A program made the position numbers and the translations under genes. DNA of 56,810 nucleotides, taken from contig MLDA01000023.1 of assembly GCA_023896275.1 (NCBI GenBank), forward strand, positions 1 to 56,810, read 5' to 3'. The notes under the pieces are model-generated. The model was not told where the DNA came from, did no database searches, and worked only from the letters and a program-made list of their open reading frames with translations. Of the stretch, positions 16,172 to 24,643 are shown piece by piece (within the stretch, counting starts at the first letter, position 1; every line of letters begins with the position of its first letter). The stretch is from Kocuria rosea subsp. polaris. GTDB taxonomy: Bacteria; Actinomycetota; Actinomycetes; Actinomycetales; Micrococcaceae.

Positions 16172-17425
16172 CTATTCTTGCGTGCCGGGCCCCGTTGCGG
16201 AACCCCTCGCGCCCGGTTCGGTCCCGGGTGCTGAGACGGACGACGGCGGCGCGGTGCCGTCGTCGTGCGGGCTGTCCGTGCCGTCCGCGACGGGCGCGGG
16301 CTCCGGCGGCAGCATCTGCGCCGGGACCTCGGCCTCGGGATTGGAGGAGACTAGGGCGTTGAGCCAGCGGGCGGTGGGGTCGGCGTCGATCAGGAACGCC
16401 TTGAGCAGGAGCGTCGCCGGCAGCGCCAGCAGGGCGCCGAGCCAGCCGAGGACCCAGTACCAGAACATGAGCGAGAGGAACGAGACCATCGGCGTCACGC
16501 CCACGGATTGGCCCGTGAATTTGGGCTGGATGATCGACTGGACGGTGAAGTTCAGGACCGAATACGTGATGACGACGGCGATGGCCGCCCCGCCGCCCGA
16601 GTCCAGCAGGGCCAGGAGCGCGGGCGGGACGAGACCGATGACGAAGCCGATGTTGGGGATGTAGTTGGTCAGGAACGCGAGGACACCCCACACCCAGATC
16701 AGCGGGACGTCGATGATCGCGAGCGCGAACACGTCCAGGGCCGCGACGATGAGGCCGAAGGTTGTGGTCACGACCCAGTAGCGGCGCACGCCGTGGGCGA
16801 AGTTCGTCAGCGCGCGGTGCGTCGACGGGCGTGCGCGCAGGAGCATGTCGAGGCGGCGGCCGAAGCCGGCGGAGTCCATCGCGAGGAAGAACACCGCCAT
16901 CACCACGGTGACGAGCACGGCGAGCACACCGGTGACGTTGGTGATCAGCGGGGTGAGCAGGCTCAGGATGTTTCCGGCGCCGATGGCCCGGAACTCGTCA
17001 AGGATCATGGTCTGGCTGATGCCGAGCTGGGCCAGGCCGGCGCTGATCTCGACCCACAGCTCGTTGAATTCCCGGTTGTATTCCGGCAGCTCGCGCAGCA
17101 GTTCCCCGACGGCCCAGCCGGTCGCGCCGAAGAAGACGGTGATCAAGATCAGCACGACGACGAGCGTCGCCGCCGCCGCGAGGTACCGTTGCACGCCGCG
17201 CGCCACCATGGCCCGCTGCAGCGGGTAGGCGACGATCATCAGGTTCAGGCCGAGGAAGATCGGCGCGATGATGTCGCGTGCGCCTTGGACGAAGTACATG
17301 AGCAGCGCGATGCCGGTGATCGTCACGGCGATGAGCGCGATGCGCGGCCAGACCATGCGCGCTGCGGCGGCGCGGCCGCTCGTCTCGGTGGCCCGGTCGT
17401 GCTCGGGCGCGGTTTCCCCCATCAT
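16172..17425 (-). CDS. AI-2E family transporter
   Basis: A 417-residue membrane protein of the AI-2E/UPF0118 family. About eight membrane segments include LTNYIPNIGFVIGLVPPALL and QPKFTGQSVGVTPMVSFLSL, the most conserved part. The C-terminal ~70 residues are hydrophilic, Pro/Asp/Gly-rich and probably disordered. The family includes proteins called autoinducer-2 exporters and Na+/H+ antiporters, so the substrate stays open. Monocistronic by position. Confidence 0.85.
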   Translation of the reverse strand: MMGETAPEHDRATETSGRAAAARMVWPRIALIAVTITGIALLMYFVQGARDIIAPIFLGLNLMIVAYPLQRAMVARGVQRYLAAAATLVVVLILITVFFGATGWAVGELLRELPEYNREFNELWVEISAGLAQLGISQTMILDEFRAIGAGNILSLLTPLITNVTGVLAVLVTVVMAVFFLAMDSAGFGRRLDMLLRARPSTHRALTNFAHGVRRYWVVTTTFGLIVAALDVFALAIIDVPLIWVWGVLAFLTNYIPNIGFVIGLVPPALLALLDSGGGAAIAVVITYSVLNFTVQSIIQPKFTGQSVGVTPMVSFLSLMFWYWVLGWLGALLALPATLLLKAFLIDADPTARWLNALVSSNPEAEVPAQMLPPEPAPVADGTDSPHDDGTAPPSSVSAPGTEPGARGSATGPGTQE

Positions 17426-17535
17426 GCGGGTAAGTCTAGTGAGTGTTGCTGGCAGATAGATGTGGGGGATCGCCCTGATCTTTGAGCCGGGGTTGCCGCA
17501 GGGAACCGGGCCCGATGGGCCGGCCGGAGCCGATT

Positions 17536-17564
17536 TTGTCGGCGGTTCGGCGGTCCTGTATAGT
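17536..17564 (+). promoter_or_regulatory. Sigma-70-type promoter for tRNA-Ala
   Basis: TTGTCG (17536-17541) and TATAGT (17559-17564) are separated by exactly 17 bases and lie 40 bases before the mature tRNA 5' end. Confidence 0.7.
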
Positions 17565-17604
17565 TTCTATCCGGTTCACCGCTCCGGCGGGAAACCACCC
17601 TTCT

Positions 17605-17680
17605 GGGGGTATGGCGCAGTTGGTAGCGCGTCTGCATGGCATGCAGAAGGTCAGGGGTTCGAATCCCCTTACCTCCACCA
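17605..17680 (+). tRNA. tRNA-Ala (anticodon GGC)
   Basis: A 76-base cloverleaf: acceptor GGGGGTA paired with TACCTCC (one G-T pair), D-arm GCGC-AGTTGGTA-GCGC, anticodon stem TCTGC/GCAGA around the loop ATGGCAT (anticodon GGC, decoding GCC), T-arm AGGGG-TTCGAAT-CCCCT and encoded CCA. A consensus promoter precedes it and a terminator follows 6 bases later, so it is a single-gene unit. Confidence 0.97.
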
Positions 17681-17686
17681 GATGAA

Positions 17687-17714
17687 AGGCCCGGGCTTCG
17701 GCCCGGGCCTTTTT
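17687..17714 (+). terminator. Intrinsic terminator after tRNA-Ala
   Basis: AGGCCCGGGC, loop TTCG, GCCCGGGCCT, then TTTT: a perfect 10-bp stem with a stable tetraloop, immediately after the tRNA. Confidence 0.9.
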
Positions 17715-17732
17715 GTGTGCCAGGCGCCGCGG

Positions 17733-18989
17733 CTAGCGTCGCGTGCGCGCCATCCACTCCCACAGGCTCGCGCCTTCGTGCTGCGGGTCGTTGCGTGCGG
17801 CGTAGATCCACGACCAGTGGCCCGGGTAGGTGGTGCCGTTCCACGTGACGTCGGCGTACAGGCTCATGATCGACCCGTCGATCAGCTCGTGGGCGTGCAC
17901 CGTATTGGCCTCGGCATCCAGAACGTCGTCGTCGGTCGAGGTCACCAGCCAGGTGGGGGTCTTCATGGCGGCCAGCTCGTCGTCGGAGATGAAGAAATCG
18001 TCCGAGCCGTCGCGCGCTCCGATGCCACAGCAGATGGGGGTGGAGGTCGCGAAGAACTCCGGGTACTCAGCGACCATCTTCAGCGCCATGAAGCCGCCGT
18101 TGGAGCAGCCGATCACGTGGATCCGGCGCGCGTCGATCCGATGCGCGCCGGCGACTTCCCTGATCGCGTCCATGATGAGCGGCGCGAAGCCGTCCCCGTC
18201 ACGCATCCACGCCGAGGTGGACTGGGGTGCGAGGACGTAGGCGCCGCCGAAGAGCGCCTGGGCCTCCGGCGTCGTGAAGCCGAGTGCGCCCCGGTTTGCT
18301 CGCAGGGGCGCCTCGTTGTCGTAGTACTCCTGCCCGTCCGTCAGCATCCCGCCTTCTCCGCCGCCGTGCAGCCAGACGACGAGCGCCGCGCCGTTCCGGC
18401 CGGGGCCGCCGGTGGGTGCGAAGAGGCGGTAGTTCAGCCCCGAGGTGCTCGTGTGGTGGGAGAACGCGTCGACCTCCGGGTCCGTGAGCGGGCCCTGATG
18501 AGGCGAGTCCAGAACCACCGGTTCCCCTCGGCCGGCACCCTCGAGCGGCTGGGCCTGCGAGATCTCGTAGTGGAGGTCCAGGAGCACGTTGCGTCCCGGC
18601 GCCGGCATGTACTGCAAGGTTCCGCCGCCGTCGACGCCCCACCCGTGCTCGAGGTCCAGGGTGATTTCCCGCCGGCCCGTCCAGTTCGCCGCGACGACTA
18701 TGCGGTCCTGCGCGTAGGCGACCGTGCCGTCGAGGGGATTCGTGGCGGTGACGCGCACGGCGAACGTCGAGGTCGTGAGGGATGACCGTGTGGCGCGGCT
18801 CAGCGCGCTGGACTCCAGCCGAAGCGAGACGACCTGTTCGCCGCCGTCGAGCACCTCGGCGATCGGCGTGACCGTCGCCGCGGTGTTCTTGCGGGGGTCG
18901 GCGAGAGCGGCCGGGGCGCTGAGCCAGCTTGCGGCGCCGATGACTGCCCCTGAGGCGAGTAGTGTGCGACGGGTGAGCGGCGTTGGCAT
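17733..18989 (-). CDS. Tat-exported alpha/beta-hydrolase (esterase/depolymerase-like)
   Basis: A 418-residue secreted enzyme. LTRRTLLASGAVIGAASW is a twin-arginine signal with probable cleavage after ALA at 30. An Ig-like N-terminal domain (about 35-150) precedes an alpha/beta-hydrolase domain with oxyanion loop VVWLHGGGEGG near 205, nucleophile S296 in IGCSNGGF, and likely acid and histidine in the C-terminal STDDDVLD and YPGHWSW. The architecture matches prolyl-oligopeptidase-like or feruloyl/PHB-type esterases. The natural substrate is not evident. It stands alone, with a palindrome about 40 bases upstream that may be an operator. Confidence 0.75.
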   Translation of the reverse strand: MPTPLTRRTLLASGAVIGAASWLSAPAALADPRKNTAATVTPIAEVLDGGEQVVSLRLESSALSRATRSSLTTSTFAVRVTATNPLDGTVAYAQDRIVVAANWTGRREITLDLEHGWGVDGGGTLQYMPAPGRNVLLDLHYEISQAQPLEGAGRGEPVVLDSPHQGPLTDPEVDAFSHHTSTSGLNYRLFAPTGGPGRNGAALVVWLHGGGEGGMLTDGQEYYDNEAPLRANRGALGFTTPEAQALFGGAYVLAPQSTSAWMRDGDGFAPLIMDAIREVAGAHRIDARRIHVIGCSNGGFMALKMVAEYPEFFATSTPICCGIGARDGSDDFFISDDELAAMKTPTWLVTSTDDDVLDAEANTVHAHELIDGSIMSLYADVTWNGTTYPGHWSWIYAARNDPQHEGASLWEWMARTRR

Positions 18990-19029
18990 GGTGCGACATC
19001 CTCTGATCGAGTTCCGGTCAAGCCTGAAA

Positions 19030-19045
19030 AGTGACTCGCGTCACT
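19030..19045. promoter_or_regulatory. Palindrome upstream of the esterase gene
   Basis: AGTGAC-TCGC-GTCACT is a perfect inverted repeat (6-base arms) 41 bases before the start of the minus-strand esterase, in its presumed promoter. The binding protein is unknown. Confidence 0.35.
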
Positions 19046-19080
19046 CTGATTGAGAATAGTCATCATTGTCTATTTGAGTC

Positions 19081-19715
19081 AATGGTTCGATCCGGGCGGC
19101 GAGGGCGCCTCCCTCGAGCGTTCGCACCCTCACCCGCACGCCTGAGCAGCAAGACGAACGCAAGGAGCTGACGGCGCTCGGCATCACGGCGTCCGGTGTC
19201 GTGTGCGACGTCACCGACGAGCAGTCGGTCGGTGAGCTCATGCGCGCCGCCACTTCCGGCGGTGACCGCGTCCGCACGGTCGTCCATACAACGGGAGTCA
19301 GCCCGCAGATGGGCAAGCCCGACCTGATCGTGCGCATCAACGCGCTTGGCACCGTGAACATCGCGCGGGCCTTCCTCCCGCTGGCACAGGAGGGTGACTC
19401 CTTGGTCAACGTCGCCTCCTACGCGGGTCACGCTGCGCCGGGATTCCTTATTCCGGCCCGCGCGTTCCCGCTCGCGGAGACCAATCCCGCGCGATTCGTG
19501 CGGACGCTGGTGCGCCGGGCGGGCGTCGTCGGACGCAAACAGCACTCCGGATTCGCCTACGCACTCAGCAAGGCCTACGTGATCTGGTACAGCGAACGGC
19601 TGGCCGCCGGCTTCGGCGCACGAGGAGCACGGGTCGTGTCGGTGTCGCCGGATACCTCACCGGCACCGACATCTTGGTCGACGGCGGAACGCGTGCCGGT
19701 CGACGGCACGGCTGA
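19081..19715 (+). pseudogene. Short-chain dehydrogenase (SDR) pseudogene
   Basis: Frame 1 gives the middle of an SDR: VVCDVTDEQSVGELM, TVVHTTGVSPQMG, INALGTVNIARAF, VNVASYAGH and the catalytic-type YALSKAYVIWYSERLA. The N-terminal cofactor-binding TGxxxGxG fold is missing. After GARVVSVSPD the frame is wrong, while another frame supplies the canonical SDR end AGYLTGTDILVDGGTRAG before TGA at 19713-19715. So the gene has lost its 5' end and carries a frame-changing deletion near 19650. An open frame from 19201 to 19848 exists, but its tail is nonsense sequence. Flanking GC is lower than in the neighbours. Confidence 0.75.
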
Positions 19716-19800
19716 AGCGGCGCGAAGTGATCCACCATGTCACCTCGTACTGTCGGCCTCCGAGCATCGAAAGGCCAAAACGGGGAGGCCACTGCGGGCA

Positions 19801-21441
19801 TCAACTTCCGGCAGAGTCTGTCCCGCGCGAGGCATCACCGCCGGGTGACGCGGTGACGAGGAATGGATCGAGTATGCCCGGGGCGACGTCCCGGGCGAAC
19901 TGCAGGCTCGCGCGCGCGTCGAGGTCCGGCGTTTCGTAAGCGCAATAGCCTGCCGCGGTCATCGCGGAGACGGTTCTCAGTCCGAGGCGGCGTTGGAAGA
20001 TGGATTCGCGCAGCACAATGGTGCTCACGGCGGAGCGTTGCAATACTGTCGTGGACCGGCTGGCCAGACCAGAGCGGGTGATCAGGTAAGGCCCGGCAAT
20101 CGTGTGGCCGAGGGAGCGATACGCAATGGCTGCCGCAACAAGTAGCAGCGGCCAGATCCCCGCAGCCGCCCAGGCGGCGGTGGCCGGAAGAACGTCGATG
20201 GCGGCAAGCCACACGAGAACCGCGCCGGTGCCTGCGGCGATAGCGGTAGCCCACCACAGCCGGCGTCGTAATGCTGCGCGCGGATGCTGGATGAGGGGAG
20301 CCTCGAACGGATTCTCCTCAGTACCGAGGACGTCGGCAGCAACCTCCCGGGCTACCTTGATGGGCCCGCGCGGCAGGATGGCGGACGGTTGGGTCATCGA
20401 CCACATGTTCAGGCCGGTGGTAATGACGGTGGTGTCGCTGGTGCCCATCCACCTCCACAACAACGGTTCGGAGATCTGCATCCCCCGAACCCGATGTTCT
20501 TGGCGATTGACCTCCCGGGACGTGAGGAGCCCCTGTCGAGTTCGCAGCATGGTTCCGTCGCGACTGCGAACACGCGCCAACTCGAATCCCCAGTACTCGG
20601 TGAAGTAGATGACCGCCATGAAGAGGGCGCCGACGGCGGTGAGTGCGGCCACGACGACGACGATGATGCCAACCCAGCCGAGCGAGTCCCAGTCGAGCAA
20701 TCCGGCCACGAACCCGGCGATATCCACGCCGAGGCTGCTGAGGAACCAGTACGTTCCGCCGCCAATGCCGAAAACGACAATGTAGGTCCACACGCTGAAG
20801 AGGTTGTGAATGACCCACCGGGGTTCGAAACGCGCAAAGACCCGCGACGGCTCGCCGCCGCCGGGCTCGGTCGCCGGCGTATCCGTTTCTGCCGCATCGT
20901 CGCGGGTGCTGGGGTCCGCGTCCGTATTGCTTCGGTCGTCCGTTGCGTGAAGCAGCCGACTCTGGAGTGTGCGCGCGTCGTGCTTGCTGAGGGCGTCGAG
21001 AGCGAATGCGGAGTCGCCGTCTGCGGTTTGTTGGCCGGCGCCAATGTTCACGATGCGAAGTCCGGAGAGCCGGTGCCGCAACTTCGCCTCGATATCAACG
21101 CTGCGCAGGCGATCGCGCTGGATGGACCGGTGAACGCGCCGGAAGATGCCGGACTTCGATTCAACATGGGTGGCCGTCACCCGGTAGCTGGTGACGACCC
21201 AGCGCAGTGCATCCGCAACGGCGCCCCAAAGGCCCACCGCGGCGATGCCGATGAGCGGCCACATCTGGCCGCCGCTCGGATCGACGCCGACCACCCAGAT
21301 GGCGACAATTGCGGGCAGGAGGGACAAGAAGCTCTGGGCGAGGTCGACCCAGATCATGCGTGCGTTGAGGCGTTGCCAGCCGGGATCAGGTGTGTTTTCA
21401 ACGGCCGCGGCTGGTGGCGGTGCGACGTCGGAGGAGCTCAT
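19801..21441 (-). CDS. PH-domain (DUF304/YdbT-like) membrane protein
   Basis: A 546-residue membrane protein with repeated bacterial PH (bPH2) domains, each following a pair of membrane helices. It matches YdbT-type proteins: VTSYRVTATHVESKSGIFRRV then RLRSVDIEAKLRHRLSGLRIVNIG in the first repeat, later LLTSREVNRQEHRVRGMQISEP and SGLASRSTTVLQRSAVSTI. An acidic linker (about 190-215) separates repeats. The gene overlaps its partner at 21438-21950 by ATGA. YdbS/YdbT pairs are linked in Bacilli to resistance to certain membrane-active peptides; a similar envelope role here is inferred. Confidence 0.8.
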   Translation of the reverse strand: MSSSDVAPPPAAAVENTPDPGWQRLNARMIWVDLAQSFLSLLPAIVAIWVVGVDPSGGQMWPLIGIAAVGLWGAVADALRWVVTSYRVTATHVESKSGIFRRVHRSIQRDRLRSVDIEAKLRHRLSGLRIVNIGAGQQTADGDSAFALDALSKHDARTLQSRLLHATDDRSNTDADPSTRDDAAETDTPATEPGGGEPSRVFARFEPRWVIHNLFSVWTYIVVFGIGGGTYWFLSSLGVDIAGFVAGLLDWDSLGWVGIIVVVVAALTAVGALFMAVIYFTEYWGFELARVRSRDGTMLRTRQGLLTSREVNRQEHRVRGMQISEPLLWRWMGTSDTTVITTGLNMWSMTQPSAILPRGPIKVAREVAADVLGTEENPFEAPLIQHPRAALRRRLWWATAIAAGTGAVLVWLAAIDVLPATAAWAAAGIWPLLLVAAAIAYRSLGHTIAGPYLITRSGLASRSTTVLQRSAVSTIVLRESIFQRRLGLRTVSAMTAAGYCAYETPDLDARASLQFARDVAPGILDPFLVTASPGGDASRGTDSAGS

Positions 21442-21950
21442 GTGGCATCCCCGGGGGTGAGCTCGGCGATCTGCGTCAGCTGCTCAGCGAGTTGCGTGGC
21501 GGTGTGCTTGTCGAGCCCGCCGATCTCGATGGCACCAGCTGACGAAGCGGTGGTCACGCGCAGGGTGGAGAGGCCCATGAGCTGTTCGAGCGGACCTTGA
21601 ATCGCATCCACCGTCTGTACGCGCGTCAGTGGTGCCGCACGCCACTCGCGCACCAGCCAACCGGACCGTGCGTACACGGCCTCATCAGTCGTCTCCCACC
21701 GGTGAACGCGGAATCTCCAGAAGGGTTCGATGAAGAGCCCGACGGCGAGGAAGGCGGCCGCGACCACCACCCCGAGGATCAGCCACTCTCGGGCGGCTTC
21801 CCACCACAGGTAGGCGACAAGCACGGCCGCAAGGATGGCCCCGAAGAACACCAGGGACTGCAGCATCCACCACCAAATGGCGCGGCGTTCAACACGATGT
21901 TTGGGCGGGCGGAGGGCTAGGGGGGAATCAATCGCGGGAACGGGTCTCAT
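21438..21950 (-). CDS. PH-domain (YdbS-like) membrane protein
   Basis: A 170-residue protein with two N-terminal membrane helices (about 24-47 and 55-75) followed by one bPH2 domain (WETTDEAVYARSGWLVREWR, then PLTRVQTVDAIQGPLEQLMG and LRVTTASSAGAIEIGGL). It is the small partner of the larger PH protein and lies between it and the TetR gene, with 4-base overlaps at both ends, so the three form one operon. Confidence 0.82.
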   Translation of the reverse strand: MRPVPAIDSPLALRPPKHRVERRAIWWWMLQSLVFFGAILAAVLVAYLWWEAAREWLILGVVVAAAFLAVGLFIEPFWRFRVHRWETTDEAVYARSGWLVREWRAAPLTRVQTVDAIQGPLEQLMGLSTLRVTTASSAGAIEIGGLDKHTATQLAEQLTQIAELTPGDAT

Positions 21951-22573
21951 GACGGCTCCTTGCGTATCGCGTGTTCGATGAAGTCCAGGAGGACCTCGGA
22001 TTGGGACATGAGGTCCAGGTGGGGATCGGCGGCCCAGGAACCCAGGACGCCGTCCGTGCTGCGCAGGATGATGTTGGCGACGCTGCGGGGATCGAACCGG
22101 CGAAGCTCACCGGACTCTTGTCCGTTCCGGAGAATCTCCGCGACACCCTCGACTTCTTCCGAGATCTCTTTGGTGTAGGCAAGCGTTCCGTCGTCGCCCC
22201 GGTGATTGGTCATGATCTCAGCCATGGCGAGAAATTCGACGCGGTGGGTACTGAAGTACGCCAGCTGCGATCCCACCCACATCTTCACTTGCCCAGTGGC
22301 GGTCTCTTCGGCCAGGATTCTCGGCTCCATGTACTGCCAGCAGCGATCGAAGAACCGTGTGGCGACCAGCCGGAGGATCTCGTCTTTGCTGCGGAAGTGG
22401 TAGGTGATCACACCTTTGCTGATGCCGGCTTTCTCGGCGATTCGCGCGAGCGACGCTTTGGCGTAGCCCAGCTCGGCCACGACCTCAGCCGCGGCATCCG
22501 CAATCTGCAGGCGGCGGGCCTGCTCGATGAATGTCCGTTCCTTTTGGGCGGTCGGACTGTTATCGTGACGCAT
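21947..22573 (-). CDS. TetR-family transcriptional regulator of the PH-domain operon
   Basis: A 208-residue TetR repressor: an N-terminal helix-turn-helix (IADAAAEVVAELGYAKASLA and AEKAGISKGVITYHFRSKDE) and a variable ligand domain. It is the first gene of the operon with the two PH proteins. A perfect 20-base palindrome sits 9 bases upstream of its start, giving clear autoregulation. The inducer is unknown; membrane stress compounds are plausible. Confidence 0.87.
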   Translation of the reverse strand: MRHDNSPTAQKERTFIEQARRLQIADAAAEVVAELGYAKASLARIAEKAGISKGVITYHFRSKDEILRLVATRFFDRCWQYMEPRILAEETATGQVKMWVGSQLAYFSTHRVEFLAMAEIMTNHRGDDGTLAYTKEISEEVEGVAEILRNGQESGELRRFDPRSVANIILRSTDGVLGSWAADPHLDLMSQSEVLLDFIEHAIRKEPS

Positions 22574-22582
22574 AGTTTGATT

Positions 22583-22602
22583 TTAGTCCGATCGGACTAA
22601 AC
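22583..22602. promoter_or_regulatory. TetR operator
   Basis: TTTAGTCCGATCGGACTAAA is a perfect 20-base palindrome in the 104-base space between the minus-strand tetR operon and the plus-strand DUF998 gene. Binding would block tetR-PH transcription and might also affect the divergent gene. Confidence 0.75.
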
Positions 22603-22677
22603 AGCCAAGGATTCGGTTTTTCTCGATACGACGTCGTCGCTGACGCGGGGCATCAGCGAGGCAGGGAAGGGAGAAGG

Positions 22678-23271
22678 ATGGCGTTCGTGGTGGGCGCGGT
22701 CGGCGCCGTGCTGTTCGTGGTGGTGTTCCTGATCGATGGCCTGACCCGGCCCGGATATTCACCCGTGCGCCAGCCCGTGAGCGCATTGGCCCTCGGCGGC
22801 AGGGGATGGATTCAGACGGCGAATTTCCTCGTGTGTGGGGCCGCGGTGACGGTGGGTGGGGTCGCCGTGGTTCTCGCTGGCCAGTACGTGCTGGGCTCGC
22901 TGCTGGCGGTCTTCGGGTTGGGGCTCGTGGCGTCGGGACTGTTTCGGATGGACCCCATGCGCGGCTATCCACCCGGTACGCCTGATACGGACCCCGCCGA
23001 ATTCTCCCGCCTACACCAACTGCACGATCATGCCGGGACGGTGGTGTTTTTCTCGCTGCCCGTCACGGCGGTGGTCGGCGTCTTCGTCATGCCTGGTCTG
23101 GTGTGGAAGGTGCTGACAGTCGCCGTCGTGATCGCTCTGGTGATCGCACTCAGCGCGTTTAGCCGGGCCTGGGAATCAGCGTCACCGAGGACTGGACTGG
23201 CGCAGCGAGCCTTCATCGTCCCCGGTTGGCTGTGGGTCGCCGCCGTATTTCTGAATTTTGCCTCGACGTGA
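22678..23271 (+). CDS. DUF998 domain-containing membrane protein
   Basis: A 197-residue protein with six hydrophobic segments. The family pattern is clear: DGLTRPGYSPVRQPVSALAL after helix 1, GGRGWIQTANFLVCGAA and GLFRMDPMRGYPPG between helices, and a histidine pair in LHQLHDHAG. Function of DUF998 is not established. It is divergent from the tetR operon and might share its operator. RBS GGGAGAAGG precedes the ATG. Confidence 0.8.
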   Translation: MAFVVGAVGAVLFVVVFLIDGLTRPGYSPVRQPVSALALGGRGWIQTANFLVCGAAVTVGGVAVVLAGQYVLGSLLAVFGLGLVASGLFRMDPMRGYPPGTPDTDPAEFSRLHQLHDHAGTVVFFSLPVTAVVGVFVMPGLVWKVLTVAVVIALVIALSAFSRAWESASPRTGLAQRAFIVPGWLWVAAVFLNFAST

Positions 23272-23394
23272 CCGAGTTCGTCGCACTGAGGCGCACGTGG
23301 AGGACTTGGTTACGTTGCGGCCGGTGTTCGGCGCGTGGCCCAGCCACGCAGTGCGAATTGTGTTCAGTGCTGGGATCGCTGCGATAGTGCTCTA

Positions 23395-23868
23395 GTGAGA
23401 GACGTGGATTTCCCCTCCTTCGACTGGTTCAGACGGCATTGTCTGGAACGTCAGGGCCAGCAAATCAGCGTGTTTCCCGAAGAGCAGAACAGCGACTACG
23501 AGTCCGGAATCGTGGACATCAACGGTGAGCGTTGGCGCATCCGTACCGCTCGCATCACTCCTACCAAAACGGGCGCGTTTGTTGCCGTGTGGCGCCGCAA
23601 CGCCGACGGAGAGACGGAGCCATTTCCTGCGGACGAACCCATCAGCGGATTGATGGTTTTCGTGGCCGACGGCCACCGACGCGGTTGCTTCCGCTTCACA
23701 TCTGAGCGCCTCGCGGAGCTCGGAATCACGCACGGAAATCGCAGCCCCGGCAAACGAGGATTTCGGCTCTACCCGTCCTGGTGCGAAGACCTCAATCCGA
23801 CAGCGGCCAGGGCGCAGGCCGCGCAGGCCAGCTCGTTTAGCGTGCTGGAGCCGACCGTTGCACCGTGA
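23395..23868 (+). CDS. MepB family protein
   Basis: A 157-residue soluble protein matching MepB: DYESGIVDINGERWRIRTAR, ITPTKTGAFVAVWRR, PFPADEP, RGCFRFTSERLAELGIT and GKRGFRLYPSW. MepB is encoded with the MepA efflux pump in staphylococci, but its biochemical role is unclear. The GTG at 23395 matches where the family begins; a longer GTG reading from 23335 adds 20 residues with no family resemblance, and neither start has a good ribosome-binding site. It ends 3 bases from the convergent IclR gene. Confidence 0.78.
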   Translation: MRDVDFPSFDWFRRHCLERQGQQISVFPEEQNSDYESGIVDINGERWRIRTARITPTKTGAFVAVWRRNADGETEPFPADEPISGLMVFVADGHRRGCFRFTSERLAELGITHGNRSPGKRGFRLYPSWCEDLNPTAARAQAAQASSFSVLEPTVAP

Positions 23869-23871
23869 AGT

Positions 23872-24636
23872 TCACGCGGGGGCAGGCCCGGGGCTGCCGC
23901 GCCAGCCCAAGTCCTGACTGATGGCCTCGGTGGTAGCCAAGAGCGCCGGGAGGTGCTGTTGGAGAGCATCGATGTCCAGACGTGTGCGGAATGCCGTGAT
24001 GGACACTGCCCCGGCGACGTCGTCCGCGTGATCTCGAACCGGCGCAGCAATGCAATTGGACAGCTCGTCGTACTCACCATCGTCGTATGACCAGCCCCGC
24101 TCTTGCACTCGCGTGAGTTCACGCTCGAACGCGTCCCGGCTGGTGATCGAACGATCGGTGAATTTCTCAAACGTCGCCCGATCAAGGATTGATCGCCGCC
24201 GTTCCCCGGAGAGATGCGCGAGAATGGCTTTTGCGACCCCGGAGGTGCTGACCACGGCGTCGCCCCCGATTTCCGTGTTGAGCACAATCGAGTCGCGGGG
24301 TTCGATCTTGTCGACGTAGCGGATGCGATCCCTGTCCGGCACGGCGAACTGCACGGTCACGCCGATGCGGTCGCTGAGATTTTTCAAGTGCGGGTGCGCG
24401 ATGCCCCGTAGATCGAAGTGCGCCATGGCTGACTTGGCCAGAGCAGCCAGGCGGAATCCGGTGCCGAACACTCCGGTCTCCGTCTGCCGGACCAGCCCGG
24501 CCTCTTGGAGCGTCAGCAGCGTGCGCAGCACCGTGGTGCGGTGCACGCCGAGGACGGTTGCAATGTTGGCTGCCGTCCTCGGCTCTGCACTGCACAGCTC
24601 CAAGATCTCGATGGCGCGGGATACAGTCGAGCTCAT
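23872..24636 (-). CDS. IclR-family transcriptional regulator
   Basis: A 254-residue regulator: N-terminal winged helix (TAANIATVLGVHRTTVLRTL) and C-terminal effector domain with VQFAVPDRDRIRYVDKIEPR and SNCIAAPVRDHADDVAGAVS. The start at 24636 has GAGGGA upstream. It is the last gene of the operon MFS-SDR-RbsD/FucU-IclR and most likely controls it in response to the pathway substrate. A 15-base palindrome ahead of the operon is the likely operator. Confidence 0.85.
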   Translation of the reverse strand: MSSTVSRAIEILELCSAEPRTAANIATVLGVHRTTVLRTLLTLQEAGLVRQTETGVFGTGFRLAALAKSAMAHFDLRGIAHPHLKNLSDRIGVTVQFAVPDRDRIRYVDKIEPRDSIVLNTEIGGDAVVSTSGVAKAILAHLSGERRRSILDRATFEKFTDRSITSRDAFERELTRVQERGWSYDDGEYDELSNCIAAPVRDHADDVAGAVSITAFRTRLDIDALQQHLPALLATTEAISQDLGWRGSPGPAPA

Positions 24637-24643
24637 TCCCTCA

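Noticed and set aside
19050-19066. Fourth Zur-like box (TGAGAATAGTCATCA) before the esterase gene
   Set aside because: Only the left half matches; the right half lacks TTnTCA symmetry.
19201-19848. Intact 215-residue SDR gene
   Set aside because: Lacks the cofactor-binding N-terminus and its last ~60 residues are out of frame with the real SDR end, so it is recorded as a pseudogene.
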